A stretch of 14,613 nucleotides of DNA from Peptostreptococcaceae bacterium (GTDB lineage: Bacteria; Bacillota_A; Clostridia; Peptostreptococcales; Anaerovoracaceae), in assembly GCA_016650135.1 (NCBI GenBank), contig JAENWH010000018.1:1-14613 (forward strand), given 5' to 3'. Below the pieces are notes generated by a model that saw nothing but the letters and a program-made list of their open reading frames with translations, made no database searches and had not been told where the DNA came from. This document shows, piece by piece, positions 8,401 to 14,141 of this stretch. Every line of letters begins with the position of its first letter. The first letter of the stretch is position 1. The translations under genes were made by a program, and so were the position numbers.

Positions 8401-9028
8401 TAAATTCCGTCCAGAACTTAGCTTCATCAGCCAATTCTTCAATAAAACTATTGTCAAAAACATAGATACCTGCAGAAGCATCACTGATTCTGATGCCGTA
8501 TATACTTTCCAAAACAGGCAGAGTAAAATAGGGGGCGCTGCTGTTAACACCAAAATAACTAGGCACACTTCCAAACACCATATTGTATTTCCCATTGATA
8601 GGAGATATTAACCGTTCTAACCAAATTTCATTAATACTAATGCCTGGCTTGGTTTCCATGTTTGCATTTAATATAATCAAGTCAGCGTCAAAAATGTTAG
8701 CAATTTCAAGAAATGTCCGAATGATCATCCCCCTTCCGCTGATTTCAGGCGGCATTAAGTATTCTATATGAGCATGTTTTATCTGCAGCTTCTTTATAGC
8801 CGCTAAAGTATCTTCACCAGTGCTTTCTCCGACGCAAACAATCAAATAATGCCTGACAATCAATTTTTGCAATATTTCATCCAGTAGCTTCAGCAGCTTC
8901 GGAAGATTCCCAGTTTCTTTTGAAAAAGGAATTCCTATGATCAAATCGTAACTGGCGTCCTTATCCAAAAGTGATGTAATACTATGTATTTTTTTATCGA
9001 AAATTTCCTCTTTTTTAAACTGTGTCAA
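5486..9028 (-). CDS. Large fusion protein: GT2-like domain, unassigned middle, GH130 phosphorylase domain
   Basis: 1180 residues. Residues about 25-245 resemble a GT-A (GT2-like) glycosyltransferase: DLIIGIPF (28-35), GRGMIIRTFLE (98-108), then DADLIIL running into NANM where the metal-binding DxD would be (N121, A122, N123), and SAGIYVF (185-191). Residues about 250-865 match nothing I know. Residues about 871-1170 are a complete GH130 beta-propeller: NNPILEP, LNPGA (891-895), FYRAVG (905-910), GCEDPR (946-951) with D949 as the likely general acid, WDKDGILFP, YHRID (H1021, R1022), WLLIYHGV (1073-1080) and VYYGAADTSIG (1151-1161). GH130 enzymes mostly phosphorolyse beta-mannosides to mannose-1-phosphate. 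The start is TTG (9028-9026) with GGGAGG 8 bases upstream (9042-9037). No signal peptide is seen. The gene has its own promoter and converges on the GT4 operon. Whether it degrades, synthesises or does both is open. Confidence 0.8.
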   Translation of the reverse strand: MTQFKKEEIFDKKIHSITSLLDKDASYDLIIGIPFSKETGNLPKLLKLLDEILQKLIVRHYLIVCVGESTGEDTLAAIKKLQIKHAHIEYLMPPEISGRGMIIRTFLEIANIFDADLIILNANMETKPGISINEIWLERLISPINGKYNMVFGSVPSYFGVNSSAPYFTLPVLESIYGIRISDASAGIYVFDNSFIEELADEAKFWTEFIDGYGFDFWSITRALLWDKMVCEVQLSGKIILTDSRQRDLIFYENAKVVTECIKRDLEFCLKERLIIKVVDIFARTESKLPDILEYPISTLLSEFKRLTNEFIDAINGCLPATMVEEIKRLSSVEPEEFYLQDEIWVTSIFNLLLEHAFEEETQSSHYLSALTALYNGRVASNILQINSFKEKIKFLHKNEQDTIRIQKINQIQQELTSEFWRQKPEMSKNWILKAQQYRPRLVPLGYMEYVPGRPVVVPKEIKGKDQKMVYVDSVFRTLRKDYEDKFENFIVKGLGLPENHDVDSTIVAVADFIQQLEYALDKLLPGDLTTKEGVELFANSLFAILPSQTIPVVSEEILRYVLTCHPPLDLMIPMHYDKISDFIANIDVRDAVSYVSLVEERTRFDNYMAQVLELVTPSKFENIKIQPLIIHDQLPFMVSYHKQVCDLKHLTGRLTIKTMRKGRGGKYPKLRYFTSILRCMGIARQFSSFMEEIIKERKNIGSKTQYVMLNSRGGGEFSANNLFENIHHQELVEIVKSLAIQMSEEGLYDYARLFNLMVEGYGLSKVLDNGVYLTCTAWSWAEFSFKGGEKLPNAISSGVEAHWFNNDFIVSMYRELGYDQNEINRSIFRFIEHGKGNKTLLDSLMSSPQKDINVVVQEITHEPNKPLKRVANNPILEPILENEWESKYVLNPGALRIKDKVYLFYRAVGKDGISRIGLAITDGYTVLERLPEPIFAPVLEQEKKGCEDPRVVMMDDRIWMIYTAYDGNVAQIAIASIKVEDFLKRNFNLWRRDGLPFENIWDKDGILFPEKIQGKYVLYHRIDPSMWAEYIDELGSYDREQHFIIMGPRPGNMWDSQKIGAGSQPIKTKYGWLLIYHGVDYRYVYRLGVILVDLLDPHKVLYRSPNAVLEPEKDFELGDSGAWVPNVVFTCGAVGAVDKAVLDDNDEILVYYGAADTSIGMAKATVANLIPKKYRIVNI

Positions 9029-9057
9029 GTAATTAACCTCCCTATCCGCTAAACTTT

Positions 9058-9089
9058 AAAATCGTTGGAACCGCGATTTCCAAAATCGT
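9058..9089 (-). promoter_or_regulatory. Candidate operator in the leader of the fusion gene
   Basis: Just downstream of the expected transcription start, the minus strand carries ACGATTTT twice in the same orientation, 24 bases apart (9089-9082 and 9065-9058). Between them lies an inverted repeat, TTGGAA (9083-9078) and TTCCAA (9070-9065), with a CG-rich centre. The symmetry and its place between the promoter and the ribosome binding site fit a repressor site. No regulator gene is in the window, so the binding protein is unknown. Confidence 0.4.
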
Positions 9090-9102
9090 CACTTCCCCTT
9101 AT

Positions 9103-9131
9103 ATTATATCATACCCATGATGTTTCTTCAA
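9103..9131 (-). promoter_or_regulatory. Strong sigma-A promoter of the fusion gene
   Basis: On the minus strand TTGAAG (9131-9126) is followed after exactly 17 bases by TATAAT (9108-9103). The -10 is perfect and is preceded by TGA, giving an extended -10 (TGn). The -35 matches 4 of 6. Transcription would start near 9096, about 70 bases before the TTG start codon. The promoter separates the fusion gene from the stalk-protein gene upstream, so it can be expressed independently of the operon to the right. Confidence 0.7.
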
Positions 9132-9178
9132 AATATCTGCAAACATTTCGTTTTTACAGAACCCCCAAACCATTTCAT

Positions 9179-9886
9179 TTAATTTACATTTACGGGTTGC
9201 AGAGGATTACCTTTCAAAATTTGTTCAACCTCCTCAAATCCCAAAGGGAACGCAAAATTGTAGCGAGCAGGAAGATCAAAAACATATTTGTTATTGCGGC
9301 CTAATTCGCTTGGCCCAATCGGGGCAGCACCCAAACTTAATTTTTCAAGTTGAATGTCATTCCACTGTTCAAAAGTAAAAATCATAATTGGAATGTCCTG
9401 GCGTGGAGTCTCTTCTGTCCAAAGAGGATGTCTGATAGAAATCAGTGGCCCGGTTGCAATGACATCTCCAACTTGTGGTCCCTCCAATGCGGTACCTTTC
9501 CACTGATTATCAACGATTGTAAAGTTTCGCCAACTGTCAGGCATTTGGAAATGGAATCCATATTCTGTATTTTGATAAACTACAGCTGACTGAGTACCAA
9601 TATAAACTGAGTTGGTGCTTCCATCCCAGGATACCGATTTACCAAAAGCTTCGCCAACAGCCCTAACTGGAATATATGTCGTTCCATTATAGATAAATGG
9701 TTCTACTAAATTTCCGTTCACATCTTTTGGCGTTATTAATTTTTGATCAATATATATTTTTACATTATTATAACTAGCCGTTATTCCTTTGGATTCAACA
9801 AGCGCATAGGTTGAAATTGAAGTCATAAATATTAATGACGTAACAATAATGCCTAAAATGAGCCCCTTAATTTTTTCATGCGTCAT
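9179..9886 (-). CDS. Exported stalk-domain (copper amine oxidase N-terminal-like) protein
   Basis: 235 residues from the ATG at 9886. Residues 7-29 form a hydrophobic signal or anchor segment after a lysine-containing start, with possible cleavage near Ala28. Residues about 40-98 are a copper-amine-oxidase N-terminal-like (stalk) domain: VKIYIDQKLI, then YNGTTYIPVRAVGEAFGKSV and WDGSTNSVYIG. This beta-rich module is common in surface proteins of Firmicutes and binds no copper itself. The C-terminal part (about 101-230: YGFHFQMPDSW, ISIRHPLW, IPIMIFTFEQW, PIGPSELGR, PARYNFAFP) is a conserved extension of unknown function. The start is chosen because AAAGGTG (9901-9895) is 8 bases upstream; an ATG pair at 9907 is less well placed. 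It follows transaldolase by 53 bases and is probably co-transcribed, but no metabolic link is evident. Confidence 0.8.
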   Translation of the reverse strand: MTHEKIKGLILGIIVTSLIFMTSISTYALVESKGITASYNNVKIYIDQKLITPKDVNGNLVEPFIYNGTTYIPVRAVGEAFGKSVSWDGSTNSVYIGTQSAVVYQNTEYGFHFQMPDSWRNFTIVDNQWKGTALEGPQVGDVIATGPLISIRHPLWTEETPRQDIPIMIFTFEQWNDIQLEKLSLGAAPIGPSELGRNNKYVFDLPARYNFAFPLGFEEVEQILKGNPLQPVNVN

Positions 9887-9939
9887 ACCACTTTCACCTT
9901 TCATCACTTTTTCTCTTTAGTTTTTAATAATAATCTCTC

Positions 9940-11058
9940 TTAATAATTAACTCGCTTTGCAAGAGTTTCCATCAACTCATCAAACGGTTTGTTAAACTTC
10001 TCAACGCCTTCTTCCTCAAGCTGCCGAGTCACTGTATCAATATTTACGCCAAGCTCAGACAATATCTGCAAAACTCGACCCGCCCCAATGAGATCGTCTT
10101 CAATGCGAACTTTTGGTTCACCATGCTCACGATAAGCGTCCATAGTTTTAACTGGTACTGTATTTACAGTATCCACTCCTATAAGCGTCTCAATATATTT
10201 CACATCACTATATTCTGCATTCTTAGTTCCTGTACTTGCCCAGAGAAGCCGCTGAGTACAGACTCCATGTTCAGTCAGTTTTTTATACCGATCGCTACTG
10301 AATATTTCCTTGTAAATTTGATAAGCTGCTTTGGCACTGGCAATGGCAACCTGTCCACGTATCTGCTTTGCAAGCTTTGCCTCATCGCCCCTCTTTTCAA
10401 TTATTTTTTCCAGTATAGAATCCACAAGCGTGTCTATGCGACTCACAAAGAAACTGGCAACTGAGGCCACATGCCCAACAGGTTTTCCTTTAGCCAAGCG
10501 CGCTTCAATGCCAGCTATGTAAGCTTCAGCCACCTGCCTATAGCGCGGTAATCCAAAGAGTAGTGTCACATTAATGTTAATCCCTTCACTGATAAGTTGT
10601 TGTATCGCCTTCAGACCTTCAGCCGTTGCAGGAACTTTGATTAATACATTAGGACGGTCCAATGCTTCCCATAAACGGCGTGCTTCGGCAATTGTACCAT
10701 CAGTGTCGTGTGCAAGATGCGGATTGACCTCCAGACTGACATATCCATCTTTGCCTTCAGTCTCATCATACACCGATCTAAACTCATCCGCCGCGCTCTG
10801 AACATCATGCTGACTAAGCGCCTCATATATTGACTTGCAGTCTTTTTTATCGATAGCCATGGTGTGAATGTCCTCATCATAATCATGGCTGCTCGAAATT
10901 GCCTTCTCAAATATAGATGGATTTGAGGTCATACCACGCAATCCGTCTTCCGTAATCAGCCTATGAAGTTCCCCACTAGTAATAAGATCACGCCGAATGT
11001 AGTCCAGCCAAATGGATTGGCCGAGTGTTCCCAACTGTGTTAAATGATTATTTTTCAT
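9940..11058 (-). CDS. tal: Transaldolase
   Basis: Transfers a dihydroxyacetone unit between sedoheptulose-7-phosphate/glyceraldehyde-3-phosphate and erythrose-4-phosphate/fructose-6-phosphate. From the ATG at 11058 it is 372 residues, the long form better known from actinobacteria and cyanobacteria, not the short form of about 215 residues frequent in Firmicutes. Visible motifs are WLDYIRRDLI (17-26), GMTSNPSIFEKAI (42-54), VSLEVNP (107-113) and NVLIKVPAT (137-145), in which Lys141 is the Schiff-base lysine. A later block contains LLWASTGTKN, also typical. AGGAAGGA at 11073-11066 lies 7 bases upstream and decides the start over an in-frame ATG at 11103. The 136-base gap after the GH130 gene contains inverted repeats that may regulate it. 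It connects fructose-6-phosphate from mannose catabolism to pentose phosphates. Confidence 0.93.
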   Translation of the reverse strand: MKNNHLTQLGTLGQSIWLDYIRRDLITSGELHRLITEDGLRGMTSNPSIFEKAISSSHDYDEDIHTMAIDKKDCKSIYEALSQHDVQSAADEFRSVYDETEGKDGYVSLEVNPHLAHDTDGTIAEARRLWEALDRPNVLIKVPATAEGLKAIQQLISEGININVTLLFGLPRYRQVAEAYIAGIEARLAKGKPVGHVASVASFFVSRIDTLVDSILEKIIEKRGDEAKLAKQIRGQVAIASAKAAYQIYKEIFSSDRYKKLTEHGVCTQRLLWASTGTKNAEYSDVKYIETLIGVDTVNTVPVKTMDAYREHGEPKVRIEDDLIGAGRVLQILSELGVNIDTVTRQLEEEGVEKFNKPFDELMETLAKRVNY

Positions 11059-11075
11059 CAATTTTTCCTTCCTGG

Positions 11076-11177
11076 TTTTCTGGCTTTGCAAAAGCGAAGC
11101 CAAGAAAATTCTAATCTGCTTAAAGTATTCTTACCATCTGGCATTCTGCTGTATAAATTGGGAATGTTTCTTGGCTT
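11076..11177 (-). promoter_or_regulatory. Transaldolase leader with alternative stem-loops
   Basis: In the minus-strand transcript a segment AAGCCAAGAAA (A, 11177-11167) is perfectly complementary over 11 bases to TTTCTTGGCTT (B, 11107-11097). B is also complementary, with one bulged base, to AAGCC-AGAAAA (C, 11086-11076), forming a local hairpin with GCTTTTGC at its tip. A:B and B:C are mutually exclusive. C ends 3 bases before the ribosome binding site. There is no U tract after the hairpin, so it is not an ordinary terminator. Confidence 0.45.
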
Positions 11178-11194
11178 TGAGAGAATCAAGTGAG

Positions 11195-12301
11195 TTACAC
11201 CTTTGCTTCCGGATTATTGGCAACTCTTCTAGGTGGTAGGGAATCTGGCAAGTCTAGCCTTGCCACGCCAATTCTGTTGTCAGCCATCCCATAATAAACG
11301 TCAAAACGATCCGGTGTGCCAAGATCAAGGCGTTGGTCGATACCGGTGGGAAAAACAACATTTCCGATGGTTCCAATACGTTCCTGCGGAAGTACCGGTA
11401 TAAGCACCGGCTCAGCAGAACGATATCGTATCACTTGTGGATGCTCCTTCGAAAGCACCATAACTCCGGCCGAGTAACACAGTCGATGTACACCATTTAC
11501 AAGCTCCTCCATTTCTCCCACACCATGATAAATAATCAGCCAGCCGTGCCGGGTCAGAATTGGTGGAGTGCCTCCACCGACTTTGAGCCGCTCCCAAGGC
11601 GACACCGGGGTCGCCAATCGATAATGGGAGTTAAACAGACCAAGTTTAATTGGTTCAGAGCCTTTCAAAGCCATTGGGCAGTATGATATCCAGATGCTTT
11701 CATGATTGAGATCCACTTCACGGGATTTGGGATGTTTGACGGTTTCCTCGGGACGAGTACCATCGAAAAGAGGACGATGGAGGATGCCCATCTGCATTTT
11801 CCCTGAATGATTGGGAATAGCGAGAGGAAAGATGCTGGCATCTTTGTCATCTACATTTACAAAGTCAATACCTTTATATGAATCAAAGGTTGCAAGCCCC
11901 AGACGTTCCCAATGGAACAAATCCTTAGATATAGCCAAGGCAATTCGTGGACCTTGAGGAGAAAGCGCCGTGTAAGTCATCATGTAGCACTGGAGCGGCT
12001 CCACAAACGTAATTCGTGGATCTTCGCAGCCTCCGCCGTCAGGCCGCCGCTCATAATCAGTCTCCGGTTCCAATGCAATGCCGAGCCGCTCGACTCCAAA
12101 AGGGTCGCCAGCCTCATTGTACCGCACTCGAGCAATTCCAATGCGCGAATAATTACCCCGTGCAACGAGCCGCGGAAATAGGTATAGTTCGCCGTCAGGG
12201 CCACGGACGGCAGCCGGATTTAGGACTCCTTCGATCTCCTGTGGATTGCCCGACTCCGGCTCCATTATCATCCCCATGCGCTTCAACATAAATTCATTCA
12301 T
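11195..12301 (-). CDS. GH130 family beta-mannoside phosphorylase
   Basis: 368 residues, about the usual size for a stand-alone GH130 five-bladed propeller; no signal peptide. Family motifs are LNPAA (27-31), LYLFPRLVARGNYSRIGIA (39-57), GGGCEDPRI (89-97) with Asp94 as the likely catalytic acid, VDDKDASIFP (150-159), LHRPL (174-178), GWLIIYHGV (253-261), YRSAEPVL (293-300) and DVYYGMADNRIGVARLDLP near the end. Basic residues (Arg44, Lys153, His175, Arg176, His259) sit where phosphorylases contact phosphate, which favours phosphorolysis over hydrolysis, but without an alignment this is only suggestive. The linkage (beta-1,2, beta-1,4 or mannosyl-glucose) cannot be read from sequence. AAGGAG at 12313-12308 is 6 bases upstream. 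Its start lies 18 bases after the HAD stop, so the two are co-transcribed. It is GC-richer than the fusion gene's GH130 domain and clearly diverged from it. Confidence 0.88.
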   Translation of the reverse strand: MNEFMLKRMGMIMEPESGNPQEIEGVLNPAAVRGPDGELYLFPRLVARGNYSRIGIARVRYNEAGDPFGVERLGIALEPETDYERRPDGGGCEDPRITFVEPLQCYMMTYTALSPQGPRIALAISKDLFHWERLGLATFDSYKGIDFVNVDDKDASIFPLAIPNHSGKMQMGILHRPLFDGTRPEETVKHPKSREVDLNHESIWISYCPMALKGSEPIKLGLFNSHYRLATPVSPWERLKVGGGTPPILTRHGWLIIYHGVGEMEELVNGVHRLCYSAGVMVLSKEHPQVIRYRSAEPVLIPVLPQERIGTIGNVVFPTGIDQRLDLGTPDRFDVYYGMADNRIGVARLDLPDSLPPRRVANNPEAKV

Positions 12302-12319
12302 AAAATTCTCCTTACAATG

Positions 12320-13078
12320 TCACTCTTGATGATCGCAATCTAAACAAGCGATAATTGCCTGAATAACCAGTTTCGTCTCATTAGGCCCTCGTACCGGTAT
12401 AGAAACGACACCTGCTTCTTCAACTGGATAGTCGTTCCCCCCCACAAACAGGGCATCACCTATGAAGATCATCTCTTTCAATGTAATATCAAGGATGTCT
12501 CTCAGTTTTCTAATTCCGTAGGCCTTGTCAATCCCAGGTTTCGTGACATCAATTGATGTCGTGCCCCCCATTCGGACTGAAAATTCCGGAATATAAGTGT
12601 CAAGGATTGCTTTGATCTTCTTCCTTTTGGTATAAGCTAGATCCCATTTGATCTTTTCGTCTAGCGGAGCCTGCTGGCCCAATGCGGAAAATGTTATCTG
12701 GCTTCCACGGTCTTCAATGACCTCTCCCCAGACCTTTTCGGCCTTGAAGTCCGCAGCGTTGAGCGCCTTCTTTAGAGAATCGAGAATTTTCTTTTTTTCA
12801 TCTACGGTGAAATCTTCTGAATAAATCTTTTCCCAATCTTCTGCGTATTTGTAGAACTTTGTTCCACATGTCGGAAGAAGAGACAGCTGCTCGAAACGTT
12901 CGTCATGGGGAAGATTTGCAAGCAGTTGCTTTTCAAACTGCGGCCACCCACCCCCGGAGATTACGGCCACTTTGACAATACCTAGAAGGTCATGTAGCAG
13001 TGCCGACATTTCGTTGTCAAGAGACGATTTACTTTCGGCAAGTGTACCATCCAGATCAAAAACTATGAGCTTTATCAT
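12320..13078 (-). CDS. HAD-IIB protein resembling eukaryotic-type phosphomannomutase
   Basis: 252 residues, cytoplasmic. HAD motifs: DLDGT (8-12) with nucleophile Asp8 and acid/base Asp10, ISGG (40-43), and FIGDALFVGGNDYPV (205-219) with the Mg-binding Asp208. The cap region contains EDRGSQITFSALGQ (122-135), and MGGTTSIDVTKPGIDKAYGI (170-189) follows it. These line up with FIEFRNGMLNVSPIGR, IGGQISFDVFPDGWDKRY and FFGDKTMPGGNDHEI of human PMM2. Of the PMM2 cap arginines, the first is kept (Arg124) but the next two appear as Gln135 and Lys142. It is therefore either a phosphomannomutase that interconverts mannose-6- and mannose-1-phosphate, or a related sugar phosphatase. Its place between manA and a GH130 gene favours the mutase, since that step is otherwise missing in the window. 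GGAGGTG at 13093-13087 lies 8 bases before the start. Confidence 0.75.
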   Translation of the reverse strand: MIKLIVFDLDGTLAESKSSLDNEMSALLHDLLGIVKVAVISGGGWPQFEKQLLANLPHDERFEQLSLLPTCGTKFYKYAEDWEKIYSEDFTVDEKKKILDSLKKALNAADFKAEKVWGEVIEDRGSQITFSALGQQAPLDEKIKWDLAYTKRKKIKAILDTYIPEFSVRMGGTTSIDVTKPGIDKAYGIRKLRDILDITLKEMIFIGDALFVGGNDYPVEEAGVVSIPVRGPNETKLVIQAIIACLDCDHQE

Positions 13079-13104
13079 TATCCTTTCACCTCCAAAATTA
13101 TAAG

Positions 13105-14091
13105 TTATTCAGGCAGCGCAATTTCCAACAAGTTAACTGCGCCGTATGGCCTAAAATCACACGCTCCTACCACGGCCGGCAATAGTAGCACTTCACCTTT
13201 GCCCATGGCATAATTGACGCCATCGTATTCTAACTGCCCGGAGCCGGCGATACATACCAAAACACGCGGCTTTTCCACCGCGCCGACCATAAACGGCGAT
13301 TCTCCACGCAGACGCCACAAACGAAAATGTTCACAATTAAAGAGTCTCTCCCGTATTATCGGCATTGTTGACTCAACTTCAGAAATCACTGGGCCAACGG
13401 CACCTTGCGCGAAATCAATGCAAGCCAGCGCCTTATCGAATTGCAAGGCTCGGGGCTGGCCTGTTTTGGCATCGACGTGACCCCAGTCATACAGTCGAAA
13501 TGTGACATCGCTGTTTTCCTGCACTTCGAACACAACAACGTTGTTGCCCATAGCGTGAACAGTCCCTGCTGGTAGAAAGATGCCGTCACCTGGCTTCGGA
13601 GTGAATGATGTAAGTTGGTCCTCTATAGTCCCATTCGCGAACGATCGGCGTAAATCGTTCGCAGTTGTGCCTATTTTCAAACCCGCATAGATACGGCTTT
13701 CAGGTTGCGATTCCAGAACGACCCATGCCTCGGTCTTCCCTGTCTCGCCCTCCGGCAACAAGTCCGCATGCGCATCCGACGGATGCACCTGAACCGAGAG
13801 CATGTCGCGGGCGTCGAGGAACTTCAGCAGTAAGGGGAACCGTTGGTAACGCCGAGTCGACGCTCCCAGCAACTGCTCCGGAAACTGTTTCATCAATTGA
13901 CCGATGGTTTTGCCTTTGAGCGGCCCATCGGCAACGAGACTCTGATGATCATCGCGGTCGCTGAGCACCCAGGCCTCGCCGATTGGGCCGTCGCCTGGCA
14001 GCGGCGCGGAAAGCAGGTCGGCCAGACTCCGACCGCCCCAGAGCCGATACTGGTAGATTGGCTCAAATCGCAGTGGATATAGATTTGCCAT
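13105..14091 (-). CDS. manA: Class I mannose-6-phosphate isomerase
   Basis: Interconverts mannose-6-phosphate and fructose-6-phosphate. The cupin metal site is visible as VQVHPSDAHA (Gln103, His105 when numbered from the upstream ATG at 14097), KTEAW (Glu123) and PAGTVHAMG (His181). The catalytic arginine is in ENSDVTFRLYDWG (Arg201). LWGGRSL (19-25), PIGEAWVLSD (38-47) and PLLLKFLDA (88-96) are also typical. Length about 328 fits the short bacterial class. The ATG at 14091 is preferred because GGGGG at 14103-14099 is 7 bases away, against 1 base for the ATG at 14097. It lies 26 bases before the HAD gene in the same operon. The gene is strikingly GC-rich: 38 of 60 bases at 13741-13800, against 22 of 60 at 8641-8700 in the fusion gene. 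This suggests a separate origin. Confidence 0.93.
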   Translation of the reverse strand: MANLYPLRFEPIYQYRLWGGRSLADLLSAPLPGDGPIGEAWVLSDRDDHQSLVADGPLKGKTIGQLMKQFPEQLLGASTRRYQRFPLLLKFLDARDMLSVQVHPSDAHADLLPEGETGKTEAWVVLESQPESRIYAGLKIGTTANDLRRSFANGTIEDQLTSFTPKPGDGIFLPAGTVHAMGNNVVVFEVQENSDVTFRLYDWGHVDAKTGQPRALQFDKALACIDFAQGAVGPVISEVESTMPIIRERLFNCEHFRLWRLRGESPFMVGAVEKPRVLVCIAGSGQLEYDGVNYAMGKGEVLLLPAVVGACDFRPYGAVNLLEIALPE

Positions 14092-14141
14092 ATTCATTCC
14101 CCCTTCAATAAATCAATATTTTATGTCCTTTTCCAATGCCG

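Noticed and set aside
10123..10801. Plus-strand frames of 63-113 codons across transaldolase
   Set aside because: They are shadows of the strongly conserved transaldolase reading frame on the other strand.
11104..11194. A separate promoter for transaldolase
   Set aside because: TTGATT is present, but no -10 hexamer lies at a suitable distance; the inverted repeats are the only clear signal.
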